In this document: positions 56,082 through 64,000 of the stretch, in pieces
Layout: each line of letters starts with the position of its first letter
How positions within the stretch are numbered: the first letter of the stretch is position 1
Assembly: GCA_948777935.1 (NCBI GenBank)
Contig: CAQDYY010000001.1
Location: forward strand, 248,001-312,000
Origin: an uncultured Clostridia bacterium
GTDB lineage: Bacteria > Bacillota > Clostridia > TANB77 > CAG-508
Length of the DNA: 64,000 nucleotides
Direction of reading: 5' to 3'
Notes under the pieces: model-generated
The model's input: only the letters and a program-made list of their open reading frames with translations
What the model was told of the DNA's origin: nothing
Databases searched by the model: none
Translations under genes and position numbers: made by a program

Positions 56082-56754
56082 TTTCTTCCTCCAATTTATA
56101 TCCTATTCCCCTTACTGCTTTTATTTTTACTTTTGATTTTAAAAGTTTTAATTTTTTTCTTAAGAATGATACATAAACTTCTACATTATTGTATTCAGTT
56201 TCACTATTATAACCCCATATTTTATTTGCTAGTATTTCTCTACTTGTAATTTGATTTCTATTTAATAGTAATATCTCTAATAAATCTAATTCTTTTCCAT
56301 TAATAGCAATTTCTGTATTATTAGAGCTCATTTTTCCAGTACCTAAATTTAGTTTTAAATCACTATACTCTAATACATTTGTATTTTCAATATTTGTTTT
56401 TCTTTTCAATATAACTTTTACCCTAGCTATTAATTCTCTCATATGGAATGGTTTTGTAATATAATCATCTGCACCATGTTCTAAACCATTTAGTTTATCA
56501 GTCATTTCTAATTTTGCTGTAAGCATTATAATTGGTGTATCTATTTTTTCTTTTCTCAAATTTTTTAATATTTCAAATCCATCTTTATTAGGTAGCATTA
56601 CATCTAATATAATTAAATCATAAACATTAGTTAGAGCTTCATTTTCTCCGTCTTCTCCATTTGTTATTATATTAACCCCAAATTTTTCTTTCTGTAATGT
56701 TTCTGCTATAGCATCAGCTAGACTATATTCATCTTCAATTATCAAAATTTTCAT
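56074..56754 (-). CDS. OmpR-family response regulator
   Basis: 226 residues from MKILIIEDEYSLADAIAETLQKE. Receiver with acidic pair ED (10-11), phospho-acceptor D in LIILDVMLPNKDGFE and K in MLTAKLE; C-terminal winged helix ending VRGIGYKLEEEND. Ribosome site AAGGTGA supports the ATG at 56754. Partner of the following kinase and likely regulator of the adjacent MacB-type exporter. Confidence 0.94.
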   Translation of the reverse strand: MKILIIEDEYSLADAIAETLQKEKFGVNIITNGEDGENEALTNVYDLIILDVMLPNKDGFEILKNLRKEKIDTPIIMLTAKLEMTDKLNGLEHGADDYITKPFHMRELIARVKVILKRKTNIENTNVLEYSDLKLNLGTGKMSSNNTEIAINGKELDLLEILLLNRNQITSREILANKIWGYNSETEYNNVEVYVSFLRKKLKLLKSKVKIKAVRGIGYKLEEEND

Positions 56755-56818
56755 AATTATCACCTTTTTATATTTTATAAGCTAAACATTGAAGTTTTAT
56801 TGAAAATAAATAATAGCA

Positions 56819-56862
56819 TAAAAGCAAGTAATTATCAATGTTTACTTACTTGCTCTTTCTAA
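56819..56862 (-). terminator. terminator of the YwaF-like gene
   Basis: AGCAAGTAA-loop-TTACTTGCT followed by T-rich sequence; related in sequence to 63213-63246. Confidence 0.6.
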
Positions 56863-56864
56863 AT

Positions 56865-57605
56865 TTAATTTTTAAAATAATTTGCTTTCTTTACTATATA
56901 ATAAGAAACATAAAATGGTATTGTCATTTGCACTGCTATCATTATTAGGCTATACAATGCTCCTCCATTTGTTATCTTATATAATATTTCAATTGGGTTA
57001 TTTGGAAAATTATTTGATATAAACATTAAGTTGCCATTAAAGAAATGATTTATTATTAAAGCTATAATGCACATCATTCCTATTAAACTTGCAAAATATT
57101 TAATATCCTCTTTTTTTAACTCTATATACTTTGTTTTATTTACTAGTATTCCTAAATATATCATTATTCCATGAAATAAGAAACTATGAATACTTAAAAT
57201 ATGAAAAGCAGGATATATTGGCAATGATGTAGACGGATATATGATAAAAACTATTCCTCCAATTGCTACTCCAGCCCCTAATGTCACATCTCCTATCCTT
57301 TTTAATGTACCTTTTCCAAATGAGCTTAAAGCTCCCGCATACAGCAATATACTACAATAATATAGCGGAACGTATGTATTAACATCATATATTGAATTAT
57401 GCTTTATATTGTAAATTATTTTTAATATTTCCATTACCAAAACACTTATAGTTAGCCATTTTATAATATTGTATATATCTTGTTTCGTTTTATTAATTGA
57501 ATATTTTAATGAAATAAAGATTCCCATTATTGTGATTGTAATTAAAGCAAAATGTCCTTTTGTAAATATTCCACAAGGTTCATATTCTCCCATTTCTGCA
57601 AACAT
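56865..57605 (-). CDS. TIGR02206/YwaF-like integral membrane protein
   Basis: 246 residues with six to seven membrane segments. Conserved features: FTKGHFALITIT near the start, NTYVPLYYCSILLYAGALSS and PAFHILSIHSFLFHGIMIYLG (His in membrane helices). Function not established in this family. Monocistronic between two transporter modules. Confidence 0.8.
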   Translation of the reverse strand: MFAEMGEYEPCGIFTKGHFALITITIMGIFISLKYSINKTKQDIYNIIKWLTISVLVMEILKIIYNIKHNSIYDVNTYVPLYYCSILLYAGALSSFGKGTLKRIGDVTLGAGVAIGGIVFIIYPSTSLPIYPAFHILSIHSFLFHGIMIYLGILVNKTKYIELKKEDIKYFASLIGMMCIIALIINHFFNGNLMFISNNFPNNPIEILYKITNGGALYSLIMIAVQMTIPFYVSYYIVKKANYFKN

Positions 57606-57683
57606 TTCTTCATCTTCTTTCTATAAAGATTAAATTTCTTCACTTTTATTATTAATACTATACAATATAATATACAATAATAA

Positions 57684-57726
57684 AGAAAAGAACAAGTCTT
57701 TTAAACTAAATACTTGTTCTTTTCTT
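57684..57726 (-). terminator. terminator of the Bce-like permease operon
   Basis: AAAGAACAAGT-loop-ACTTGTTCTTT immediately after the permease stop. Confidence 0.7.
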
Positions 57727-57727
57727 T

Positions 57728-59818
57728 CTATTTTTCCTCTTTAATGATATTTTTACTTCCGTTATATGTAGCTAAGAAATATGCTCCATATATTACTCCT
57801 ATAATAAGTACTGTTGCAATCGCTGATGGTAATAAATCTTTTGAACTTGCTATTCCAGACATTACTTTTATTGCAAATTGTATTCCAAATATAGAATGTA
57901 TAACTGCAAGTATTAGTGGAACTCCAAAAAATATCCCTATTTGCCTAAACAACGCTTTATTTATCATATTTTCATCACAACCAATTCTCCTTAAAACAGT
58001 ATATCTTTGCTTATTATCTGAACTTTCAGTTAGTTGCTTTAATGCAAGGATTGCTGAACTTGCTATTAAGAATATGATTCCTAAATAAATTGCTATAAAT
58101 GTTATAATAGTTGCTAATCCTACACTTGCTTCCATAAGGCTTATTTTAGTAAATCCATCTATTTCTAATCCATTATCTGCTAAATTTTGTACAAAACCAG
58201 AATCACTACTTGAAAATAATTCTTCTATTTTCTCTTTTTCTTCGTCTGTATTGGCATTATAGTTTGCAGCTAAAAAATATTTTTCTTTCATATCATCTGT
58301 TAAAGGACAATCATCTGGAACTAATATAACACCTGTATTGGTATGGCTTGTTGACATTAATATAAAGCCCTCTTTACACTCATTATATTTAGTATTATAC
58401 TTTCTTCCTGCTATTATTAAAGGATTATTTCCATTTACTAATGCTTTATCTCTTATCTCTTTTTGACTATCAAAATTGCAAAGCATAATATATTCATTGT
58501 CATTTAATTTGTACTCGTTTATTCCGTATAATCTTGCTATTTTATTATAATCTGAAACTTTTACAATTTCTTCTGCTGTATCATATCTAATATTTGGAAA
58601 TTTTGCTTTTACCTCTTCATACTGATCCCCAAAAAAGTCTTTCCATGTTAAATCATTACTTGCATATATTGGTATTTCTACCATATCTTTTAATACGTTC
58701 ATATCTAACCCATTATTTTTTAATGTTTGTGTTATTGGTATTTTTGAATCTTCTCTTTCCTCTTTTGTTGCTTTTTTCTCTACACCATATTTTTTATAAG
58801 TTTCTTCTAAATTTGCTGTTTTATATAGGTTTAAATCTACTGGTGTCATTTCTCTTAAGTCTCTTTCCATCGTATTTCGTAGCGCTAAGCTTGAAGAAAG
58901 TATAGATATTGTCATAAACAGCATTAAACAAATAACACTCATACTTACTACCATTGTATTTATTTTATTATTAATTTGCCTTAGTACAAACATATTTACA
59001 CCTTTTAAATAAATATGTTTCATTTTTTGAATTATTTGTATTATAAATCCTGATAAAGACCAAAAAATTAGTAATGTGCTAACTATTCCCATAAGTATTG
59101 GTGGTAATAATTTATCTGCTGTTGTTAAACTGCCTGCATCTACTGTTACTTTCCAATAAGCAATCCCTAGCATCACCACAGATACTATAAATACTATTAC
59201 ACAAAGAAATGGATTTTTAATTTTTACTTTTTCGTTTTTCTTTTCTGCATTTAATAAATTAATTAATTTATATCTTGATACCGTAAAAGTATTAAAAAAC
59301 ATTACTGCGATGTACATTACTGCAAAATAGATACAGGTTTTAATACATGCATCACTAGAAAATGTAAATTGAAACTCACTCATATCTGCTTGAAACATTT
59401 TAGCAACTAATATCGACATAAATTGTGAAGCAAATACACCTACTGCTAACCCAATAGTAAGTGAAATTATTCCAACTAGTATTGTTTCTATAAGTATTAT
59501 TTTAGATATCTGTCTTTTACCCATCCCAAGTGTCATATAAATTCCAAACTCTTTTTTTCTTCGGTTAATTAAAAAATTATTAGCATATACAATAAGTAAA
59601 CCTAATATAACTGCAACAAATACTGATACATATCCCAGTAGCATTATTAGTAATTTTATAATTTCTCTTTGTGACTGTGATACCTCTAACATTGCTTGCC
59701 CACTATCAATAGAATTAAACATATAGAAAATTGCTACACCTAGTACTAATGTTAAAAAATATATTACATAATCTTTTATACTTTTTTTCATATTATTAAA
59801 AGATAATTTAAATAACAT
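57728..59818 (-). CDS. BceB-like ABC transporter permease
   Basis: 696 residues, ten membrane segments: an FtsX domain near the N-terminus (INRRKKEFGIYMTLGMGKRQISKIILIET), a large extracytoplasmic domain between segments 7 and 8 (about residues 315-560, the antibiotic-sensing part in this family), and the C-terminal FtsX half (SDNKQRYTVLRRIGCDENMINKALFRQ). Overlaps the ATPase gene by 11 bases. With it, it forms a peptide-antibiotic sensing and resistance transporter. Confidence 0.92.
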   Translation of the reverse strand: MLFKLSFNNMKKSIKDYVIYFLTLVLGVAIFYMFNSIDSGQAMLEVSQSQREIIKLLIMLLGYVSVFVAVILGLLIVYANNFLINRRKKEFGIYMTLGMGKRQISKIILIETILVGIISLTIGLAVGVFASQFMSILVAKMFQADMSEFQFTFSSDACIKTCIYFAVMYIAVMFFNTFTVSRYKLINLLNAEKKNEKVKIKNPFLCVIVFIVSVVMLGIAYWKVTVDAGSLTTADKLLPPILMGIVSTLLIFWSLSGFIIQIIQKMKHIYLKGVNMFVLRQINNKINTMVVSMSVICLMLFMTISILSSSLALRNTMERDLREMTPVDLNLYKTANLEETYKKYGVEKKATKEEREDSKIPITQTLKNNGLDMNVLKDMVEIPIYASNDLTWKDFFGDQYEEVKAKFPNIRYDTAEEIVKVSDYNKIARLYGINEYKLNDNEYIMLCNFDSQKEIRDKALVNGNNPLIIAGRKYNTKYNECKEGFILMSTSHTNTGVILVPDDCPLTDDMKEKYFLAANYNANTDEEKEKIEELFSSSDSGFVQNLADNGLEIDGFTKISLMEASVGLATIITFIAIYLGIIFLIASSAILALKQLTESSDNKQRYTVLRRIGCDENMINKALFRQIGIFFGVPLILAVIHSIFGIQFAIKVMSGIASSKDLLPSAIATVLIIGVIYGAYFLATYNGSKNIIKEEK

Positions 59819-60577
59819 CGTTTAAATCACCTCCAAGAAGTGTTTGCACTTCTATTATCTTCTCAAAAAACTGTTTTCTTGTATCATTTCCTTTTATTAT
59901 TTCGTTAAAAATCTTTCCATCTTTAATAAATAAGATTCTATTTGCATATGAAGCTGTAAATGCGTCATGTGTAACCATTAAAATAGTAGCACTCATCTTT
60001 TGGTTTAAAAATTCGAAGTTTTCTAATAGTTGCCTTGCAGATTTACTATCTAGTGCTCCGAGTTGGTTCATCTGCTAATACTAGTTTAGGGTTTGTAATA
60101 ATTGCTCTTGCGGATGCAATCCTTTGTTTTTGTCCTCCTGATACTTGATATGGATATTTCTTTAGAATTTCTTTAATACCTAATTTTTCTGCAATTTCAT
60201 TTACCCTTTTATCAATTTCTTTTGTATTTGCTTTTCCGTATAGTCAATGCAATTGCTATGTTTTCATAGGCTGTTAAAGTATCTAATAAATTAAAATCTT
60301 GGAAAATAAATCCCAATTCTTCTCTTCTAAACTTATTTAATTTGTTTCCTTTTAACTTTGTAATATCTTCACCATTTACAACAATATGACCTGCTGTAAC
60401 TTTGTCTATTGTTGAAATTACATTTAAAAGTGTACTTTTACCTGAACCACTAGCTCCCATAATTCCAACAAATTCTCCTTTTTCTACTGTAAAGCTAATA
60501 TTGTCTATTGCTTTTGTTAGATTTGACCTGTTTCCATAGTATTTTTCTATGTTTTTTACTTCTAATACCTTTTCCAT
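59808..60577 (-). CDS. BceA-like ABC ATPase, read through two +1 frameshifts
   Basis: About 255 residues. Walker A GASGSGKSTLLN and Q-loop FIFQDFNLLD are in the first segment. Shift one at CGG 60236-60238 joins ENIAIALTI to GKANTKEIDKRVNEIAEKLGI and on to YQVSGGQKQRIASARAI (signature). Shift two at 60058-60060 joins KLVLADEPT to GALDSKSARQLLENF, completing the D-loop. Length and all motifs are then normal. An unshifted product lacks the signature motif and Walker B. Confidence 0.94.
60058..60060 (-). other. CGG +1 frameshift site 2 (BceA-like ATPase)
   Basis: cca act (C) gga gca cta gat: restores ADEPTGALDSKS. Confidence 0.93.
60236..60238 (-). other. CGG +1 frameshift site 1 (BceA-like ATPase)
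   Basis: act ata (C) gga aaa gca aat: restores IALTIGKANTKEI. Confidence 0.9.
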
Positions 60578-60647
60578 ATAAAAACCTCCTTGTAGCTTTA
60601 TTATAGTATATATTTAACACATTTCCTATCGATTTACATTACATAAC

Positions 60648-60663
60648 CTTACAGTTTTGTAAG
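60648..60663 (-). promoter_or_regulatory. BceR-type operator upstream of the transporter
   Basis: CTTACA-gttt-TGTAAG, matching the published Bce-type pattern TNACA-N4-TGTAA. It lies 71 bases before the ATPase start and is identical to 62814-62829. Confidence 0.75.
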
Positions 60664-60681
60664 ATATCACTTTAAAGAATT

Positions 60682-60706
60682 TCCCCCATGTATATCACAT
60701 GGGGGA
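60682..60706 (-). terminator. terminator of the 66-residue gene
   Basis: TCCCCCATGTG-loop-CATGGGGGA stem, weak T tail. Confidence 0.6.
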
Positions 60707-60727
60707 TGTTTTACTTAATGTAGTTTT

Positions 60728-60928
60728 TTATTTCTTTCTTTTAAGATTTTGGTTTTCAAGTTCTAAGCGGTATATCTCACCTTTTAAATTTTCTATTTCT
60801 TTCTCAAGTTCTTTTATATACCTTTCATTTCCTTCTTGACAAGCTTTCTCGTATTCTATAGCTCTGTTAGCTGTTTTACGATTAAGTTCTAAGTCTTTCA
60901 TCAATTGCTTGTAGCGATATTCACTCAT
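60728..60928 (-). CDS. small coiled-coil protein (solo cassette)
   Basis: 66 residues, Lys/Glu/Leu-rich and entirely helical: MSEYRYKQLMKDLELNRKTANRAIEYEKACQEGNERYIKELEKEIENLKGEIYRLELENQNLKRKK. The C-terminal half is a canonical heptad coiled coil. AAGGAGG before the ATG, own promoter (-10 TATAAT at 60988-60993 with extended TG) and terminator. It is inserted between the BceAB-like and BceRS-like operons. Function unknown. Confidence 0.65.
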   Translation of the reverse strand: MSEYRYKQLMKDLELNRKTANRAIEYEKACQEGNERYIKELEKEIENLKGEIYRLELENQNLKRKK

Positions 60929-60987
60929 AAATTTTCCTCCTTGTTATTTAAACTACAGTTTTTCGCCTTATTGGCATTACAACTTGT

Positions 60988-61016
60988 ATTATATCATAAT
61001 ATTAACCATAAGTATA
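60988..61016 (-). promoter_or_regulatory. promoter of the small coiled-coil gene
   Basis: TATAAT (60988-60993) with TG at -14 and a weak -35 (TATACT, 61011-61016). TTAATATTATGATATAAT resembles the other cassette promoters. Confidence 0.5.
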
Positions 61017-61072
61017 TGTTTTACAATATTTTTATAAATAATATTAAAGATTATAGCAATATTAAACATTTT

Positions 61073-62090
61073 CTATTTTACTATATAACTATTTTTAGGA
61101 AATACTAATCGTACTTCCATTCCCTCATTTTGAACACTATTTAGTTCTATTCCTATTGCTAATTTATTACACAAATTCTTACATAGATATAATCCAATTC
61201 CTGTAGATTTCTTTCCTATTATTCTTCCATTTGTTCCCGTAAAGCCCTTCTCAAATACTCTTGTAATTTCACCCTTTTTTATACCTATTCCATTATCTTT
61301 AATATATAGTATAACATTCTCTTTTCCTTGTTTTGCATATATCTCTATTTCTAAGTTATCATCTTGTTTTTTATATTTTATACTATTTCCAATAATTTGA
61401 TTTAATATAAATACTATCCATTTATTATCAGTATTTACTTCTAGGTCTAAATCGTGAACATTTATAGATATTTTTTCATGTATTAGGATGTTCTTATTCT
61501 TCTTTATACTTTCATTTACAATATCTTTTAAACTTACTGTCTTTATATAATAATCCTTTTCTACCGTATTACTTCTTGCATAATATAAGGCTTGTTCTAC
61601 ATAATTTTCTATTTTATTTAGTTCTTCATCTATACTCTTGGTTATTTGATTTTTATTGTTTTCTATTATCATTTTACCGGCTAGCTATTGGTATTTTTAT
61701 TTCATGTATCCATAGTTCTATATATTCCTTGTAGTCTTCTTGCTTATATTTATATTTATTTACATGTTCTAACATTGATTTATCTATCTGTTTTAATATA
61801 TTTTTTAATAACTTACCTTCTATAAAGTTTGGTTCTTTTATAATTTCAGTAATTAGATATTTTTCGTCTAGTTCGTCTAAAGTGTTTTCTATTCTTTTAT
61901 AAAATCTTTGTTTTATAAAATATTCTATAGCAATTCCTATTAAGTATAGACATGTGATAACAACTGGAATATATATTTTTATAAATTTACCAAATGGATA
62001 TGGAATTAAGAATATCTCTATTGTGATAATGGCTAATAGTAGTAATACAGTTAGAAGAATCCTATCTTTAATAAAATCTTTAATACTCAT
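61073..62090 (-). CDS. BceS-like sensor kinase, read through a +1 frameshift
   Basis: About 338 residues: two membrane segments with almost no outer loop (intramembrane-sensing type), then ELWIHEIKIPIAS (phospho-acceptor His in the IHxxKxP form typical of BceS). The frame breaks right there at CGG (61677-61679); skipping C gives G-K-M-I-I-E-N-N and the rest of the kinase (NQIIGNSIKY N box, YIKDNGIGIKKGEITRVFEKGFTG, STGIGLYLCKNL). Without the shift it has no ATPase domain. Directly after the regulator gene. Confidence 0.93.
61677..61679 (-). other. CGG +1 frameshift site (BceS-like kinase)
   Basis: gct agc (C) ggt aaa atg ata: restores IPIASGKMIIEN. In frame, TAA follows CGG directly. Confidence 0.92.
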
Positions 62091-62091
62091 A

Positions 62092-62769
62092 TTAGTTTTC
62101 TCCCTTTAATATATAGCCTTGTCCTCTTCTTGTTTCTATTAAATCTTTTAGTTCTAATTCTTCTAACTTTGTTCTTAATCTAGTAATATTTACGCTTAAA
62201 GTATTATCATCAATAAAGCTTTCACTTTCCCACAAACATTCCATTATATCTTCTCTTGAAACAATTTTTCCTCTATTTTCAACTAAATATTTTAAAATCT
62301 TATATTCATTTTTAGTTAAATCAATAGTTTTATCATTTTTTGTTATTGTACTATTTGATATATTCAAAATAAAGTCTTTTGCATCAATTTTATCATTTAC
62401 TTTGATGCTATTTGTTCTTCTTAAAACTGCATTTATTTTTGCAAGCAATATCTGTATATTAAATGGCTTTGTAATATAATAATCTGCTCCATAATTAATT
62501 GAAACCAATTCATCTAGTTCATTATCTCTACTTGTTATAATGATAATTCCCATATTAGATTGTTTTCTAATCTCTTTACAAACATATTCTCCATCTACTG
62601 TAGGTAAATTTATATCTAACAAAATAAGGCTTGGATTTATTTCTAAAATATCATTTATTGTATTATTAAATGTTTCTAAAGACTCTGCTTTATAGCCCTG
62701 ATGGCTTAAAAATATTTCTAATTCATAACGTAATTTTTCATCATCTTCAATTATTAGTATTTTTTGCAT
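62092..62769 (-). CDS. BceR-like OmpR-family response regulator
   Basis: 225 residues. Receiver: EDDEKL, LILLDINLPTVDGEYVCKEIRK (phospho-acceptor D), ITSRDNELDELVSINYGADYYITKPFN; C-terminal winged helix (LTKNEYKILKYLVENRGKIVSREDIMECLWESE...NVNITRLRTKL). Two bases from the kinase gene. Predicted to bind the twin operators at 60648 and 62814. Confidence 0.93.
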   Translation of the reverse strand: MQKILIIEDDEKLRYELEIFLSHQGYKAESLETFNNTINDILEINPSLILLDINLPTVDGEYVCKEIRKQSNMGIIIITSRDNELDELVSINYGADYYITKPFNIQILLAKINAVLRRTNSIKVNDKIDAKDFILNISNSTITKNDKTIDLTKNEYKILKYLVENRGKIVSREDIMECLWESESFIDDNTLSVNITRLRTKLEELELKDLIETRRGQGYILKGEN

Positions 62770-62813
62770 ATGTACCCTCCATATGTATTATATCATACTT
62801 TTTTAACGTAAAT

Positions 62814-62829
62814 CTTACAGTTTTGTAAG
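62814..62829 (-). promoter_or_regulatory. BceR-type operator upstream of the regulator operon
   Basis: CTTACA-gttt-TGTAAG, identical to 60648-60663, 45 bases before the regulator start, fitting autoregulation. Confidence 0.7.
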
Positions 62830-62847
62830 ATAAGAAGCTGTAAGATT

Positions 62848-63165
62848 TTACTTCTTCTTTTTTGGTTTTGGTATTGGTGTTACTTTTTCTATTTCCATAA
62901 CAACAGATTTACAAAACTCCATATTATCAATATCTAACACATAATGCTCTTTTGCACCATTATATGGAAATCCTGTTTCTGCATCTTGCATCATTTCTTC
63001 TATACAATCTAATTTCTTAACATAAGGTACATTATCACATACTATAATAACTGGTTTATCATTAACATATACCATAAATTCGCCAAACATTTTCTTATAC
63101 CTTATCTCTCCAATACCCTTTATTTGTTCACATACATATTCTATATATTCATTTGTTGTAGCCAT
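62848..63165 (-). CDS. TfoX N-terminal domain protein
   Basis: 105 residues: MATTNEYIEYVCEQIKGIGEIRYKKMFGEFMVYVNDKPVIIVCDNVPYVKKL...PYNGAKEHYVLDIDNMEF with a Lys/Pro tail. The YKKMFGE(F/Y)xxY and KPYNGA-like stretches are those of TfoX_N proteins, which in Firmicutes stand alone without a known role in competence. Confidence 0.85.
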   Translation of the reverse strand: MATTNEYIEYVCEQIKGIGEIRYKKMFGEFMVYVNDKPVIIVCDNVPYVKKLDCIEEMMQDAETGFPYNGAKEHYVLDIDNMEFCKSVVMEIEKVTPIPKPKKKK

Positions 63166-63212
63166 TTTTATTACTCCTATCTCTATAATTTCTATTTAGT
63201 AAGTATAATAAC

Positions 63213-63246
63213 ATAAAAGCAAGTACTTATCAACTAAATACTTGCT
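63213..63246 (-). terminator. terminator of the MATE gene
   Basis: AGCAAGTA-tttagttgataag-TACTTGCT followed by a T-rich stretch; related to 56819-56862. Confidence 0.6.
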
Positions 63247-63269
63247 AATTAATCTTTAAATGTTAAGTT

Positions 63270-64000
63270 TTAAGCATATTTATATTTTTTTCTATTTTTT
63301 ACTAAAAACATTACACTTACAAATAATGATAATACTTCTGCAACAGCTACTGCAAGCCAAATTCCATTTATACCCCAAATTGTTGGAAGTAAGAAAATCA
63401 TTATTACTTGAAATACTAGTGTTCTAAAAAATGAAATTGCTGCTGAAACAAATCCATTATTTAACGCTGTAAAGAATGATGAACTAAACATATTAAATCC
63501 ACTAATTAAGTATGATATAGAAAATAATCTTATTGCATTTGTAGTCATATTTAGTAATCCCACATCATAGCTTACAAAAATTGATGCAAGTAATCTTGAT
63601 AAAATTTCTGCAAGTCCTGTCATAACTAAAGAAGTAACTCCTATCAAAATAAAGCTTCTTTTTAATAGATTTTTTAGTTCATCTTTATTTCCTGCTCCAT
63701 AATGATACCCTATAATTGGTGCTGTTCCTACTGAATACCCTATATATGTTCCAGAAAATATAAAGCCAACATACATAATTATTCCAAATGCAACAACTCC
63801 ATCTGAACCAGCATATTTCATAAGTTGCGCATTAAATAATATATTTACAAGTGACATAGATAGATTTGTTAGCATTTCTGATGAACCATTAGCACAACTT
63901 TGTAATATAGGTTTTAATTCAAATTTAGTTTTTGTAAATTGTAAAATATTATTTTTCTTACTTGCAAAATAAACTATTGGAATAATTACTCCAATTACTT
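63270..64000 (-). CDS. MATE efflux protein, C-terminal part
   Basis: The frame is open to the right edge (about 242 residues seen), starting mid-protein at KVIGVIIPIVYFASKKNNILQFTKTKFELKPILQSCANGSSEMLTNLSMSLVNILFN. GSSEMLTNLSMS...VVAFGIIMYVGFIFSGTYIGYSVGTAPIIGYHYGAGNKDELKNLLKR is the conserved start of the second MATE half; six membrane segments follow. Sodium- or proton-driven drug exporter of the DinF/NorM group. No CGG. Confidence 0.9.
   Translation of the reverse strand, partial: VIGVIIPIVYFASKKNNILQFTKTKFELKPILQSCANGSSEMLTNLSMSLVNILFNAQLMKYAGSDGVVAFGIIMYVGFIFSGTYIGYSVGTAPIIGYHYGAGNKDELKNLLKRSFILIGVTSLVMTGLAEILSRLLASIFVSYDVGLLNMTTNAIRLFSISYLISGFNMFSSSFFTALNNGFVSAAISFFRTLVFQVIMIFLLPTIWGINGIWLAVAVAEVLSLFVSVMFLVKNRKKYKYA

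Noticed and set aside
1346..61679. The 19 breaks as sequencing or assembly errors
   Set aside because: They are not in homopolymers, and identical local strings without a break exist (aaacgga in plsY and fmt versus the shift in asparaginase). Only CGG in the zero frame is involved, which no error process could know.
1346..61679. CGG reassigned to another amino acid
   Set aside because: Reassignment would keep the frame. Here the downstream protein is always in the +1 frame, so the C is truly skipped or read as part of a quadruplet.
1346..61679. Ordinary pseudogenes
   Set aside because: Affected genes include essential ones (pgsA, priA) and lack stops, deletions or other frameshifts.

Overview
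The window comes from a low-GC, spore-forming Firmicute of the Clostridia, probably an uncultured gut lineage. The base composition is strongly AT-rich. The eight-gene spoIIIAA-AH sporulation operon is complete, ribosome sites are of the AGGAGG type, and the core gene neighbourhoods (gpsA-plsY-der, fmt-def-priA, ftsY) are clostridial. Most genes lie on the minus strand.

Layout. 0.3-12.4 kb: RNase P RNA, a lipoprotein, dtd, gpsA, plsY, der, a YfhO-like membrane protein, dCMP deaminase, rpmF, an M18 aminopeptidase and ychF. 12.5-19.7 kb: a murB-like gene, tRNA-Thr(GGT), an acyl-ACP thioesterase, rqcH, small single-gene cassettes and a glycan polymerase. 19.7-30 kb: ligA, pgsA, a UPF0182 protein, ftsY, a PemK-like protein and a radical SAM protein. 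30-36.5 kb: tRNA-Thr(CGT), a coiled-coil repeat protein, fmt-def-priA and a shortened DapB. 36.5-43.8 kb: the spoIIIA operon, yebC and asparaginase. 43.9-52.3 kb: an accessory block of regulators, GyrI-like proteins, DUF proteins and a RhuM homologue. 52.4-64 kb: two ABC transporter plus two-component modules (the second Bce-like), TfoX-N and a MATE pump cut by the window edge.

The outstanding observation is systematic recoding. Fourteen otherwise normal genes are each broken by one to three +1 frameshifts, 19 in all, and every break has the same form: an in-frame CGG codon at which skipping the C restores the conserved protein with a glycine (C-GGA 13 times, C-GGT 6 times). Several of these glycines are invariant: the Walker A glycine of PriA and of SpoIIIAA, the Gly-Lys-Asn-Asn motif of RqcH, and the ADEPTG of the Bce-like ATPase. 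The codon before the site varies freely. Reassembled lengths fit the families. In the recognised core genes I found no CGG read in frame as arginine; CGG occurs there only out of frame. The simplest reading is that CGG is unassigned or starved in this organism and acts as an efficient +1 frameshift signal, or that a quadruplet-decoding glycine tRNA reads CGGN. The only in-frame CGG codons that do not restore a frame (five) are in four stand-alone small genes with their own strong promoters, which look like later arrivals.

Other points: short tRNA-like elements sit beside both tRNA-Thr genes; there is a Bce-type operator pair, a shared operator for a WYL regulon, a DapB homologue missing its catalytic middle, and several dispersed intergenic repeats.
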